From contig VGVH01000014.1 of assembly GCA_016874095.1 (NCBI GenBank), positions 1 through 54,835 on the forward strand: a stretch of DNA of 54,835 bases, written 5' to 3'. The notes beneath the pieces are model-generated. The model was not told where the DNA came from and made no database searches. It saw nothing but the letters and a program-made list of their open reading frames with translations. Shown one piece after another: positions 44,578 to 53,935 of the stretch. The first letter of the stretch is position 1. Every line of letters begins with the position of its first letter. Source of the stretch: Gammaproteobacteria bacterium. GTDB taxonomy: Bacteria > Pseudomonadota > Gammaproteobacteria > Steroidobacterales > GCA-2729495. The position numbers and the translations under genes are program-made.

Positions 44578-46385
44578 GCGGCCTTACCTTTGGCGAGATC
44601 CTGGCTGATGTTATCGACGATGCTGGCGGCGGCGATCGGCAGGCCGTCGTAGTAGAGAACCGGCACCAGCTTGGCCGGGTCGACCTGCGTTTCGAGGACG
44701 AGCAGGCCGCGCAACTGGGCGTCGCGATTCTGCTCGACGACGTACACGCGATCGTGTGCGTCAAGGAATTTCTGCACCTGCTCGCCGAACGGAAAGGCCT
44801 TTACCCGCAGGTAATTGACGTGCACGCCGGACTCGGCCAGACGGTCGCGGGCTTCGCGGACGGCCCCATCGCAGCTGCCGACGGAAATGATGCCCGTCTT
44901 GTTGCGTTCGCTTTGCTCGACGAGCGGGGCTGGCAGTATCTTCGTCGCGTTCTGCCATTTGCGCCGGAGTCGGTCGACGACCGCCTGGTACTCCTTCGCG
45001 TCCTCGGTGTAGGCGCCGTACATGTTGTGGCCGGAGCCGCGGGTGAAGAAGGCGCCCTTCGGGTGTACGCCCGGCAGTGTGCGGTAAGGGATGCCGTCGC
45101 CATCGAAGTCCAGGTACCGGTGGAATTTCTCGATCTTCGAGAGCTCGTCCGCGCCCATGATCTTGCCGCGATCTGGCGCGTAGGTCGCGTCCCACGCGAG
45201 GTCCCTGCACATCCAGTCGTTCATACCGATGTCGAGATCGGTGAGCACGATGACGGGCGTCTGCAGCTGGTCGGCGAGATCGAAGGCCTGCGCCGAGAGG
45301 TAGAACGCTTCTTCCGGATTTGCCGGGAAGAGCAGGATGTGCCGGGTGTCGCCGTGCGAGGCATAGGCGCAGGCCATGATGTCCGCCTGCTGGGTGCGCG
45401 TGGGCATGCCGGTCGATGGGCCGCAGCGCTGCACGTCGATCAGCACGGCCGGAATCTCGGCGAAGTAGCCGTAGCCGAGAAACTCGTTCATGAGGGAAAT
45501 GCCGGGACCGCTGGTGGGCGTGAACGCCCGCGCGCCGTTCCAGCTCGCGCCGAGCACCATGCCGATGGCCGAAAGCTCGTCCTCGGCCTGGATCACGGCC
45601 ACGTTCAGCTTGCCGGTCGCAGGATCGCGCCGCAGCTTCTCCGCATAACGGCGAAACGCATCCATCACCGATGTGGACGGGGTGATGGGGTACCAGGCCC
45701 CTACGGTCGCGCCCGCGAACACCGCGCCGAGTGCGGTAGTGGTGTTGCCATCGACCATGATGTGGCCCGCCGTCCTGTCCATCTTCCTTGAACGGAACGG
45801 CAGCGGGCAGCTCAGGCGCTCCTTCGCGTAATTGAACCCCAGGTCGAACGCCGCCTGGTTCGAATCGAGCAGGTGCGGCTTGCCGGCAAAGCTCTCCTGC
45901 AGGAGCTGCCGGACCACATCCATGTCCAGCTCGAGCAATGCTGCGAGCACACCGACATAGGCAATGTTCTTCATCAGCACGCGTTCGCGCACCTTGGTGA
46001 ATTTCTCGTTGCACATGCGCGCCAGCGGGACACCTAAGATCGTGATGTCGTCGCGGGCCAGCTGCTTCACGCGCGGCCAGGTCGAGTCGTAGATCAGGTA
46101 GCCGCCGGGCGCGACGTTGCTGAGATCCTTGCGATAGGTTTCCGCGTTCATAGCGACCATGACATCCACGCGGCCGGAGCGGCAGATGTAACCGTCCTTG
46201 CTGACGCGGATCTCGTACCAGGTCGGCAGGCCCTGGATGTTCGACGGGAAGTAGTTCTTGCCGGCAACCGGAATGCCCATGCGGAAGAAGGTCTTCATGA
46301 GCAGCGTATTGGCGCTGGCGGAACCGGTGCCATTCACGTTGGCCACCTTGATCGTGAAGTCGTTATCGCGGGGTTTCGTGCTCAT
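44574..46385 (-). CDS. korA: 2-oxoacid:ferredoxin oxidoreductase alpha subunit (gamma-alpha fusion)
   Basis: This 603-residue subunit fuses the gamma-type domain at the N-terminus (VANVNGTGSASANTLLMKTF, about 12-200) with the alpha domain. The alpha domain has WYPITPSTSVMDAF, VIQAEDELSAIGMVLGASW and TSGPGISLMNEF, then a C-terminal transketolase-like part. AAAAGGAC immediately precedes ATG 46385. An ATG 18 bases upstream is a weaker option. The 71-base gap to the flavoprotein gene holds no clear promoter, so a single operon is likely. Confidence 0.93.
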   Translation of the reverse strand: MSTKPRDNDFTIKVANVNGTGSASANTLLMKTFFRMGIPVAGKNYFPSNIQGLPTWYEIRVSKDGYICRSGRVDVMVAMNAETYRKDLSNVAPGGYLIYDSTWPRVKQLARDDITILGVPLARMCNEKFTKVRERVLMKNIAYVGVLAALLELDMDVVRQLLQESFAGKPHLLDSNQAAFDLGFNYAKERLSCPLPFRSRKMDRTAGHIMVDGNTTTALGAVFAGATVGAWYPITPSTSVMDAFRRYAEKLRRDPATGKLNVAVIQAEDELSAIGMVLGASWNGARAFTPTSGPGISLMNEFLGYGYFAEIPAVLIDVQRCGPSTGMPTRTQQADIMACAYASHGDTRHILLFPANPEEAFYLSAQAFDLADQLQTPVIVLTDLDIGMNDWMCRDLAWDATYAPDRGKIMGADELSKIEKFHRYLDFDGDGIPYRTLPGVHPKGAFFTRGSGHNMYGAYTEDAKEYQAVVDRLRRKWQNATKILPAPLVEQSERNKTGIISVGSCDGAVREARDRLAESGVHVNYLRVKAFPFGEQVQKFLDAHDRVYVVEQNRDAQLRGLLVLETQVDPAKLVPVLYYDGLPIAAASIVDNISQDLAKGKAA

Positions 46386-46456
46386 GTCCTTTTCCGGGGT
46401 CATTCCCGCGGCCGACCCGCCAGCCATGGCAGGCACCGACCGCTGTCGGTCGTCTG

Positions 46457-48307
46457 TCAGGTTCCGGTGCGCGCCTGCGCGCTCGGCGGCATGGTTTCGT
46501 CGCGGGCGTACGGCACCTCGAGCGTGAACTTCTGCATATCCCAGGCACCCGTCGGGCAGCGCTCGGCGCAGAGGCCGCAATGTACGCAAAGATCCTCGTC
46601 CTTGATCATCACGCGCTTCGTCTGCGGCAGTTCGGCGGATACATAGAGGTCCTGCGTCAGGTTCTGCGCCGGCGCTGACAGCCGCGTGCGCAGCTCATCC
46701 TCCGCACCATTCGCCGCAATCGTGAGGCACTGGGTTGGGCAGATATCGACGCAGGCGTCGCACTCGATGCAGAGTTTCTCGGTGAAGATCGTCTGGATAT
46801 CGCAGTTCAGGCAGCGCTCAACTTCCTTCGTGAACTGCTCCGGCGTAAAGCCGAGTTCGACTTCGATGTTGAGCTTCTTGAACCGTTCGCCGAGATCCAC
46901 ATGCGGCATCATGCGCCGCTCGGCCGGGTCGTAGTAATTGCTGTATGACCACTCGTGCATGCCCATCTTGGCGGTTGCGAGGTTCATCCCGTACGGCAGG
47001 CGGTCGGCGACGTCCTGGCCCTGGCAGTAACGATGGATGGATATCGCGGCCTGGTGACCATGCTCCACTGCCCAGATGATGTTCTTCGGGCCGAAGGCGG
47101 CGTCACCGCCGAAGAAAACGCCGGGCCGGGTGCCCTGGTAGGTCGTTGCGTCGACTACCGGCACATCCCACTTGTCGAACTCGATGCCGATGTCGCGCTC
47201 GATCCAGGGGAAGGCGTTTTCCTGGCCGATGGCGAGCACGACGTCGTCGGCGGGGAAGAATTCCTCACCGGTGACCTTCTCCGCCGTGATGCGGCCGCGG
47301 CCGTCGAACTCGTACTCCATCTTCTCGAAGATCATGCCGGTCAGCCTGCCGGCCTCGAGGACGAAGCTCTTCGGCGAATAATTGATGACGATCTCGACTG
47401 TTTCCTCCTCGGCGTCCTCCAGCTCCCAGGGCGAGGCCTTGAAGAAGTTGCGCGGCTTGCGCGCCATCACCTTCACGCTCTTCGCACCGAGGCGCATGGA
47501 CGTGCGGCAACAGTCCATGGCGGTATTGCCGACACCGATGATCAGCACCTTCTCGCCGATCTTGTCGATGTGGCCGAAGGCTACGGATTCGAGCCACTGG
47601 ATGCCGATGTGTATGCGCTCGGCCGCCTCCTCCCGCCCGGGAATCCGCAGATTCTTGCCCTTCGGCGCACCGGTACCGACGAAGACTGCGTCGTAATTCT
47701 CCGCGAGCAGCGCCTTCATGCTCTGCACGGGAGTGCCGAGTCGCAGATCGGCGCCCATGTCGACGATCATCGCGATCTCTTCATCGAGCACTTCCACGGG
47801 GAGCCGGAAGGACGGGATGTTGCTGCGCATGAGGCCACCCGGGACGCCGAGGGCCTCGTAGATCACGACTTCATAACCGAGCGGCAGCAGATCGTTCGCG
47901 ACCGCCAGCGAGGCGGGACCCGCGCCGATCAGAGCGACCCGCCGGCCGTTTTTCCTTGCCGGAGCCTTCGGCAGCAGCGCACTGACGTCGTCACGCAGGT
48001 CGGCTGCAACCCGCTTCAGGCGACAGATGGCCACCGGCTTGTCCTCGACACGACCACGGCGGCAGGCCGGTTCGCAGGGCCGGTCGCAGACGCGGCCCAG
48101 GATGCCCGGGAGGACGTTGGTCTGCCGGTTGAGCATGTAGGCGTCGGTGTACCGCCCCTGGGCAATCAGCCGGATGTAACCGGGCACGTCGGTATGCGCG
48201 GGGCACCCCCACTGGCAGTCAACGACCTTGTGGAAATACTGCGGATTGCGGATATCGGTCGGTTGCATGAGGCGTGCACTCGTCGGCCGGGGTGCTGTGG
48301 CCGGCAT
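46457..48307 (-). CDS. GltD-like FAD/NAD(P) oxidoreductase with ferredoxin domain
   Basis: This is a 616-residue iron-sulfur flavoprotein. The N-terminal cluster domain (DCQWGCPAH and GRVCDRPCEPACRRG) is as in the glutamate synthase small subunit. FAD and NAD(P) Rossmann sites follow: GAGPASLAVANDLLPLGYEV near 128 and IIGVGNTAMDCCR near 260. C-terminal ferredoxin motifs CIECDACVDICP and CVHCGLCAERCP each bind one 4Fe-4S. It probably passes electrons between the oxidoreductase and NAD(P). The start could also be ATG 48268 (MQPTDIRNPQYF); neither has a clear ribosome site. Confidence 0.88.
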   Translation of the reverse strand: MPATAPRPTSARLMQPTDIRNPQYFHKVVDCQWGCPAHTDVPGYIRLIAQGRYTDAYMLNRQTNVLPGILGRVCDRPCEPACRRGRVEDKPVAICRLKRVAADLRDDVSALLPKAPARKNGRRVALIGAGPASLAVANDLLPLGYEVVIYEALGVPGGLMRSNIPSFRLPVEVLDEEIAMIVDMGADLRLGTPVQSMKALLAENYDAVFVGTGAPKGKNLRIPGREEAAERIHIGIQWLESVAFGHIDKIGEKVLIIGVGNTAMDCCRTSMRLGAKSVKVMARKPRNFFKASPWELEDAEEETVEIVINYSPKSFVLEAGRLTGMIFEKMEYEFDGRGRITAEKVTGEEFFPADDVVLAIGQENAFPWIERDIGIEFDKWDVPVVDATTYQGTRPGVFFGGDAAFGPKNIIWAVEHGHQAAISIHRYCQGQDVADRLPYGMNLATAKMGMHEWSYSNYYDPAERRMMPHVDLGERFKKLNIEVELGFTPEQFTKEVERCLNCDIQTIFTEKLCIECDACVDICPTQCLTIAANGAEDELRTRLSAPAQNLTQDLYVSAELPQTKRVMIKDEDLCVHCGLCAERCPTGAWDMQKFTLEVPYARDETMPPSAQARTGT

Positions 48308-48447
48308 GGCGTGGGGCCGAAAAACAAGCGGATTTACAAGGGTTTCGCCGGATTATACAGATCGAAAACCCAAAGCGAATCATGGGTTGCGCTGGCTCGC
48401 CGCGAGGTGAAAAAATCGCCGCGCACTGCCAGCAGGGATAGAAGCCG

Positions 48448-49530
48448 ATGACCAGGAACCCAGCCGCCCCGGCCGACGCCCCGGCCCGCTACGCCGCACT
48501 CGCCCTGCAACTGGCAACCCACTGCGTCAACGAATGTCCGGACCGCACGACTGCACGCGCCCGCATGATGGATAACATCGGGCGGATCCGCCGCAACGTC
48601 GCCGGCAGCAGGGCATTCATCCGCCAGTACAACGGCATGGACGTGCGACTCGTCGTGCTGCCGGAGTACGTGCTCACCGGCTTCCCGATGCAGGAGTCTC
48701 CGGCCGAGTGGCGCGAAAAGGCAGCGCTGACCCTCGACGGACCGGAGTACGCCGCGCTGGGAGCCATCGCGAAGGAGTTCGACCTCTACCTGGCCGGCAA
48801 CGCCTACGAAGTGGACCCGCATTTCCCGGAGCTCTACTTCCAGTGCTGCTTCATCCTGTCACCGGCGGGCGAGGTCGTCCTCCGCTACCGGCGGCTGATC
48901 TCGCTGTCCGCGCCGACGCCTTACGACGTCTGGGACCGCTACCTGGAAATCCATGGCATCGAGAAGGTGTTTCCCGTGGCCGACACGCCGATCGGCCGGC
49001 TCGCTGCGATCGCGTCTGAGGAGATCCAGTACCCGGAAATCGCCCGCTGCCACGTCATGAGGGGTGCGGAAGTATTCGTGCACCCGACGAGCGAGGTGGG
49101 CAGCCCGCTCATGACGACGAAGGAAATCGCCCGCCGCGCCCGCGCCGCGGAGAACCTCGCCTACGTCGTGTCGGCCAATTCAGCCCGGCTCGACGGGATC
49201 GCGATTCCCGGCCACTCCTCGACCGGGATGTCGAAGATCATCGACTACAAGGGCGATGTCCTCGCCGAGGCAGCCGCCGGCGGCGAGTCGATGGTGGCCA
49301 CCGCGACGATCGATCTCGCCGCGCTGCGCGCCGCGCGGCGCAAGACCGGGCTCACCAACATGCTGGTGCGCCAGCCGTTCCAGGTCTACGCGAAAAGCTA
49401 CGCCGGCGCCGTCTTCCATCCGCAGAACCTGCTCCTGAAGGATGGCGTGGTCCGTGTGCCGGAGCGGGGCGAGCTGACGGCAAACCAGCTCGCCGATATC
49501 GAGCGACTGGCGAAGGAAGGCCGGATCTAG
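48448..49530 (+). CDS. Nitrilase-superfamily protein lacking the catalytic Cys
   Basis: This is a 360-residue protein with the carbon-nitrogen hydrolase fold. Glu73 of the triad is present (VLPEYVLTG). At the lysine position the sequence reads RYRRL (Arg149), and at the cysteine position it reads AIASEEIQYPEIARC, giving Ser190. Two of the three canonical residues are therefore replaced, while the fold signatures (GAEVFVHPTSE and RARAAENLAYVVSANSA) are intact. It may act with Ser or be non-catalytic. It converges with the polyamine ABC operon, seven bases from potI, which hints at amine or amide metabolism. AGGGATAG precedes the start. Confidence 0.82.
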   Translation: MTRNPAAPADAPARYAALALQLATHCVNECPDRTTARARMMDNIGRIRRNVAGSRAFIRQYNGMDVRLVVLPEYVLTGFPMQESPAEWREKAALTLDGPEYAALGAIAKEFDLYLAGNAYEVDPHFPELYFQCCFILSPAGEVVLRYRRLISLSAPTPYDVWDRYLEIHGIEKVFPVADTPIGRLAAIASEEIQYPEIARCHVMRGAEVFVHPTSEVGSPLMTTKEIARRARAAENLAYVVSANSARLDGIAIPGHSSTGMSKIIDYKGDVLAEAAAGGESMVATATIDLAALRAARRKTGLTNMLVRQPFQVYAKSYAGAVFHPQNLLLKDGVVRVPERGELTANQLADIERLAKEGRI

Positions 49531-49537
49531 CCTGCCG

Positions 49538-50389
49538 CTACTTGTTCTCGGCGATGGCGAGCTGGATCTCGCGGTCGCGCTTCCTTTCCTGGCGGCGCAT
49601 GATCCATGCCCCGACGAAAACGACGATCGCCACGGTCAGCACCAGCATCGTGGCGAGGGCATTGACGTCGGGACTCACGCCGCGGCGAACCTTGGAGAAT
49701 ATGTACACCGGCAGCGTCGATGCACCGGGGCCGGAAGTGAACTGCGAAATCACCACGTCGTCCCAAGACAGCGTGAATGCGAGCAGCCAGCCGGCAAGAA
49801 TCGCCGGAGCGATCAAGGGCATCGTCACCCGGATGAACACCGTCACCGGGCGGGCACCGAGGTCCATCGCTGCCTCCTCGAGTGAATCGTCGAAGCCCGC
49901 CAGCCGTGACTGCACGATGACGGTCACGTAGGCCATGGTGAACGTGATGTGCGCGAGGGTGATGGTCATCTGGCCCCTGCCCGCCGGCCAGCCGAACGCC
50001 TGTTCCACGGCGACGAACAGCAGGAGCATCGAGAGGCCCGTGATCACTTCCGGCATCACGAGTGGCGCTGTCGTCAGCCCGGAAAGGATTGCACGGCCAC
50101 GGAACGGCCCGAAACGCGCGAGAACCAGCCCCGCCAGCGTGCCGAGGATGACGGCGCCCGTTGCCGTCATGACCCCGACTTTGACCGACAGGAAGGCCGC
50201 GTCGAGCAACTGATCGTTTTCGAAGAGCTTGACGTACCACTTGAGTGTCGGCGAATTGGCTGCATCCCACACCGTCACCAGCCGGGAGTTGTTGAAGGAG
50301 AAGAACATCATCGACAGGATCGGCAGGTACAGGAAGGCGAACCCGAGCACGAGCGACAGCGGCTGGAACAGTCCCCGGCGCCGGCTCAC
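49538..50389 (-). CDS. potI: Polyamine ABC permease PotI/PotC-type
   Basis: This is a 283-residue inner-membrane permease with six helices. The EAA loop DSLEEAAMDLGARPVTVFIR is present near residue 160. It starts with GTG 50389, and GTGA overlaps the stop of the preceding permease gene. It is the last gene of the operon and forms the pore together with the PotH-like subunit. Confidence 0.92.
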   Translation of the reverse strand: MSRRRGLFQPLSLVLGFAFLYLPILSMMFFSFNNSRLVTVWDAANSPTLKWYVKLFENDQLLDAAFLSVKVGVMTATGAVILGTLAGLVLARFGPFRGRAILSGLTTAPLVMPEVITGLSMLLLFVAVEQAFGWPAGRGQMTITLAHITFTMAYVTVIVQSRLAGFDDSLEEAAMDLGARPVTVFIRVTMPLIAPAILAGWLLAFTLSWDDVVISQFTSGPGASTLPVYIFSKVRRGVSPDVNALATMLVLTVAIVVFVGAWIMRRQERKRDREIQLAIAENK

Positions 50390-51456
50390 TTCCGCTCCTC
50401 TTCGGCGCCGCGACTCTGGAAATACTGGAAGGCCATGATCGGCCCGACGAGGAGCACCAGCATCACCACCGCCACCGCGCTCGCAACAGGCCAGTCGCCG
50501 TTGTTGAAGAACTCATCGGAGAGAACGCGACCGATCATCAGCTGGTCCGTCGGCCCGAGCAGCGACGGAATGACGTACTCGCCGACGGCCGGAATGAAGA
50601 CCAGCAGGAATCCGGCAACGATGCCGCTCATGGACAGCGGCAGGGTGACCGTGAGGAAGGCCTTGACCGGTCGTGCGCCGAGATCTGCCGCGGCCTCCAG
50701 CAATGTCGGGTCGTGTTTTTCGAGATTGGTGTAGAGCGGAAGAATCATGAACGGCAGGTAGGAGTAAACGATGCCGATGTAAACAGCGAAGTCGGTGTTC
50801 ATCATCGTCAGCGGTTCGTCGATGATGCCCAACGCCAGCAGCACGTTGTTGATCACGCCATTGCTCTTCAGCAATCCCATCCAGGCGTAGACCCTCAGCA
50901 GAAAAGAGGTAAAGGACGGCAACATCACGAGCAGCAGGAGAACGTTCCGCCACGTCGGCGTGCAGCGGGCCATGGCATACGCCATCGGGTAGCCGATCAT
51001 CAGGCACCAGAACGCAGATACCGCGGCAACCCAGATGGAATACACGTAGGACTCGATGTAGAGCGTGTTCTTCAGCAGGAACTCGTACTTGTCCAGATCC
51101 GCGTAAACCTCGATGGACGAAAGGAACGCCATCACGCTGCTGAAGCTCCACTCCAGCACGACCGGGATGTCGTCCACCCAGCCGAACAATGGCTCGTACG
51201 GCGGCATGGCGATCAATCGTTCGGAGAACGAGATCTTGAGGACGATGAGGAAAGGAGCCGTGAAAAAGAGCAGCAGCCAGAGGTAAGGCACTGCGACGAC
51301 GAATCCCCGGCCACTCCAGTGCTTGATGACGTAGTCCGACCAGCTTGGCGGCGCGAGGCGGAACAACAGCAGCCACAGCGGGCCCATCCGGCCCGCGGCG
51401 AGTCTGGCCTTTGCCGGCGTCAGGATCGGCTTTGCCCGGCGGTCGACGCTCTTCAT
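50386..51456 (-). CDS. potH: Polyamine ABC permease PotH/PotB-type
   Basis: This is a 356-residue permease. After a polar N-terminus come membrane helices beginning VAVPYLWLLLFFTAPFLIVL, and the EAA loop LLEAAADLGARPVKAFLTV lies near 255. The ATG at 51456 overlaps the ATPase stop as ATGA, fixing the start; an in-frame upstream ATG would fall inside the ATPase gene. It pairs with the downstream PotI-like permease. Confidence 0.93.
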   Translation of the reverse strand: MKSVDRRAKPILTPAKARLAAGRMGPLWLLLFRLAPPSWSDYVIKHWSGRGFVVAVPYLWLLLFFTAPFLIVLKISFSERLIAMPPYEPLFGWVDDIPVVLEWSFSSVMAFLSSIEVYADLDKYEFLLKNTLYIESYVYSIWVAAVSAFWCLMIGYPMAYAMARCTPTWRNVLLLLVMLPSFTSFLLRVYAWMGLLKSNGVINNVLLALGIIDEPLTMMNTDFAVYIGIVYSYLPFMILPLYTNLEKHDPTLLEAAADLGARPVKAFLTVTLPLSMSGIVAGFLLVFIPAVGEYVIPSLLGPTDQLMIGRVLSDEFFNNGDWPVASAVAVVMLVLLVGPIMAFQYFQSRGAEEERK

Positions 51457-52583
51457 TGAGTGAGGATCACCGGGCTCGAAGGATCCCATGACAGCCATAC
51501 ACTGTCGTCCCAGGTGATGCGTGCCTGATTGCGCCGTTCAGCGTTGGGCTGACTGACCCGAACGATCCGCCCGCTCTGCAGCCTGACGAGGTAGACCGAC
51601 ATGTCGCCCAGGTAGGCGATCTCCTTGACGGTACCGCCGACGGTGTTGTCGGAACCCTGCGGCCGTTCGCGCGAAATCTCGATCTTCTCCGGCCGGATCG
51701 CGGCCCAGACGGTCGAGTCCGGCGCGGCGCTGATGCCATGGTCCACGTAGATCCGGCCCCCAAGGTCTGCGGACTCTATGCGCACGTAGTCCGGCTCGTC
51801 CTCGGTGAGGCGACCCTCGAACATGTTCACCGAGCCGATGAAATCGGCCACGAACCGCGTGGTCGGATATTCGTAGATCTCGGTCGGCGTGCCGACCTGC
51901 ACGATCTCGCCGCGGTTCATCACGCCGATGCGGGAGGCTAGCGTCATCGCCTCCTCCTGGTCGTGCGTCACGACCACGAAGGTGACGCCGAGCCGCTCCT
52001 GGATGCCGAGCAGCTCGAACTGCGTCTGCTCGCGCAGCTTCCTGTCGAGGGCGCCCAGCGGCTCGTCGAGCAGGAGCAGCTTCGGCCGCTTGACCAGCGA
52101 GCGTGCCAGCGCCACGCGCTGGCGCTGACCGCCCGACAGCTGGTGGGGCTGGCGCCTGGCGAACTGCCCCATCTTGACGAGCTCGAGGATCTCGCCGACA
52201 CGCTGGCTGATTTCCGCCTTCGGCAGGCCGTCCTGTTCCAGCCCGAAGGCGACGTTTTTCTCCACCGACATGTGCGGGAAGAGCGCGTAGGACTGGAACA
52301 TCATGTTGACGGGCCGGTCGTACGGCGGGCAGTCCTCCATGTCCTCGCCGTCGATGAAGATCTGCCCGCTGGTCGGGTTCTCGAATCCCGCGAGCATGCG
52401 CAGGAGCGTCGTCTTGCCGCAGCCCGAACCGCCGAGGAGGCAGAAGATCTCGCCCTGGTAGATCGTCAGCGATACGTTGTTGACCGCGGTGAAGTCACCG
52501 AATCGCTTGGTGACGTTCTGGATCCGAACGTATTCCTTGCCACGCTCGGGCTGTCTTGGATTCGCAGCCGGCTTCTCCGCCAT
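51453..52583 (-). CDS. potG: Polyamine ABC ATPase PotG/PotA-type
   Basis: This is a 376-residue ATPase with Walker A GGSGCGKT (near 53), signature LSGGQRQRVALARSL, Walker B LLLLDEPLGALD and H-loop VTHDQEEAM. A C-terminal TOBE domain (YVRIESADLGGRIYVDHGIS, then GTVKEIAYLGDMSVYLVRL) is typical of spermidine and putrescine importers. It is separated from the binding-protein gene by a hairpin, and overlaps the permease gene downstream. Confidence 0.95.
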   Translation of the reverse strand: MAEKPAANPRQPERGKEYVRIQNVTKRFGDFTAVNNVSLTIYQGEIFCLLGGSGCGKTTLLRMLAGFENPTSGQIFIDGEDMEDCPPYDRPVNMMFQSYALFPHMSVEKNVAFGLEQDGLPKAEISQRVGEILELVKMGQFARRQPHQLSGGQRQRVALARSLVKRPKLLLLDEPLGALDRKLREQTQFELLGIQERLGVTFVVVTHDQEEAMTLASRIGVMNRGEIVQVGTPTEIYEYPTTRFVADFIGSVNMFEGRLTEDEPDYVRIESADLGGRIYVDHGISAAPDSTVWAAIRPEKIEISRERPQGSDNTVGGTVKEIAYLGDMSVYLVRLQSGRIVRVSQPNAERRNQARITWDDSVWLSWDPSSPVILTQ

Positions 52584-52601
52584 GCGCCGCTCCCGAAAAG
52601 C

Positions 52602-52627
52602 AAAGGCCCGGTCGGTGCCGGGCCTTT
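52602..52627 (-). terminator. Intra-operon hairpin between potF and potG
   Basis: A perfect 10-bp inverted repeat, AAAGGCCCGG (52602-52611) with CCGGGCCTTT (52618-52627), has a six-base loop. On the coding strand it is followed by a broken T-tract (TTTGCTTTT). It lies between the binding-protein and ATPase genes and probably acts as an attenuator or 3'-end stabiliser, giving more binding protein than transporter. Confidence 0.65.
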
Positions 52628-52637
52628 GTGTGAGCCC

Positions 52638-53795
52638 TTATTTCCCCGTCTTGAACCGTGTCCAGGTGCGGGTCAGCTCGCGGGTGAAGTCGGGTGTTTC
52701 CGCGAGATCCGGCACCAGCTTGGCCTTCACCTCCGGCGTCGGGTAGATGCTCGCGTCGTTGCGCACGGTTTCGTCGACCATCGCGTAGGAAGCGGCATTC
52801 GAATTGGCGAAGTTCACGTAGCTCGAGTTCTTCGCCGCCACTTCCGGCCGCAGCAGGTAATCGATGAAAAGGTGGGCATTGAGCGGGTGCTTGGCGTCGT
52901 TCGGAACGGCGAGCATGTCGAAGAACATGACCGCACCTTCCTGCGGGATCTTGTAGGCGATGGTGTTGCCGTTGGCGGCTTCGGCCGCGCGGTCGCGCGC
53001 CTGCAGCACATCGCCCACCCAGCCCAGCGCCAGGCAGGTTTCACCGTTCGCCAGATCCTCGATGTACTTCGAGGAATGCACGTAGCGGATGTTGTCGCGG
53101 ACGGCCAATAGCACGTCCTCGGCGGCCTTGAGGTCGGCCGGGTCCTCGCTGTTCGCGTCCTTGCCGAGGTAGATCAGCACGGTGCCGAGGACCTCGGAGG
53201 GCGCGTCGAGAACCGAGACGCCGCAGTCCTTGAACTTCGACACCACCGCCGGATCGTAGAACATGCGCCAGCTGTCGAGCGGCGCGTCCGGCATGCGCTT
53301 GGCGATGGCATCGACGTTGTAGCCGACGCCGGACGTGCCCCAGAAATAATTCACCGAGTGCTTGTTCTCAGGGTCGTGGCGCGCAATGGCGGCGGTCAGC
53401 TCCGGATCCAAGTTCTTCAGGTTCGGCAACCTGGACTTGTCGAGTTCCTGGAACACGCCGGCCTTGATCTGGCGCTCGAGAAAGGAAGCCGACGGTACGA
53501 CGATGTCGTAGCCGGTGCTGCCAGCCAGCAGCTTGGTCTCCAGCATCTCGTTGGAATCGAATACGTCGTAGACGACCTTGATCCCGGTTTCCTTCTCGAA
53601 TTCGGGGATCACCGATTCCTCGATGTAGTCCGACCAGTTGTAGACGTTGAGTACCTTCTCGGCGTCAGTGGCCGGACCAGCTGCCGGTGCGGCGTCAGCC
53701 GGCTTTTCTGCGGGCTTGTCACCACCGCCGCAGGCGGTGAGCAGCAAGGCGCACAGTGCCGCGATCGAAATGGGCCGGAGTCTCTGGAGAGTCAT
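52638..53795 (-). CDS. potF: Polyamine-binding lipoprotein PotF/PotD-type
   Basis: This is a 385-residue periplasmic binding protein. The lipobox is LLTACGGG. The mature part has LNVYNWSDYIEESVIPEFEK, the hallmark of putrescine/spermidine-binding proteins, and ETKLLAGSTGYDIVVPSASF and YFWGTSGVGYNVDAIAKRMP as in PotF. GGGAGAAACATC precedes the ATG. It is the first gene of the operon. Two TATAAC -10-like elements lie about 80-100 bases upstream. Confidence 0.94.
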   Translation of the reverse strand: MTLQRLRPISIAALCALLLTACGGGDKPAEKPADAAPAAGPATDAEKVLNVYNWSDYIEESVIPEFEKETGIKVVYDVFDSNEMLETKLLAGSTGYDIVVPSASFLERQIKAGVFQELDKSRLPNLKNLDPELTAAIARHDPENKHSVNYFWGTSGVGYNVDAIAKRMPDAPLDSWRMFYDPAVVSKFKDCGVSVLDAPSEVLGTVLIYLGKDANSEDPADLKAAEDVLLAVRDNIRYVHSSKYIEDLANGETCLALGWVGDVLQARDRAAEAANGNTIAYKIPQEGAVMFFDMLAVPNDAKHPLNAHLFIDYLLRPEVAAKNSSYVNFANSNAASYAMVDETVRNDASIYPTPEVKAKLVPDLAETPDFTRELTRTWTRFKTGK

Positions 53796-53875
53796 GATGT
53801 TTCTCCCGGGGTTTCGCTGTTTTTGGTGCGGGCTCGCCGGCCGCAGGTCTTCTTCGTTGCTTCTCGACCGGGCGG

Positions 53876-53893
53876 GTTATATCGCCTGTTATA
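53876..53893 (-). promoter_or_regulatory. Two TATAAC -10-like elements upstream of potF
   Basis: On the reverse strand TATAAC occurs at 53893-53888 and again at 53881-53876. Either could serve as the -10 of the pot operon, leaving a leader of about 75-90 bases. No convincing -35 is seen. Confidence 0.4.
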
Positions 53894-53935
53894 GCCTAGT
53901 GACCCCGGGCCTGAGAAGCCCGGCCCTGAACAAAA

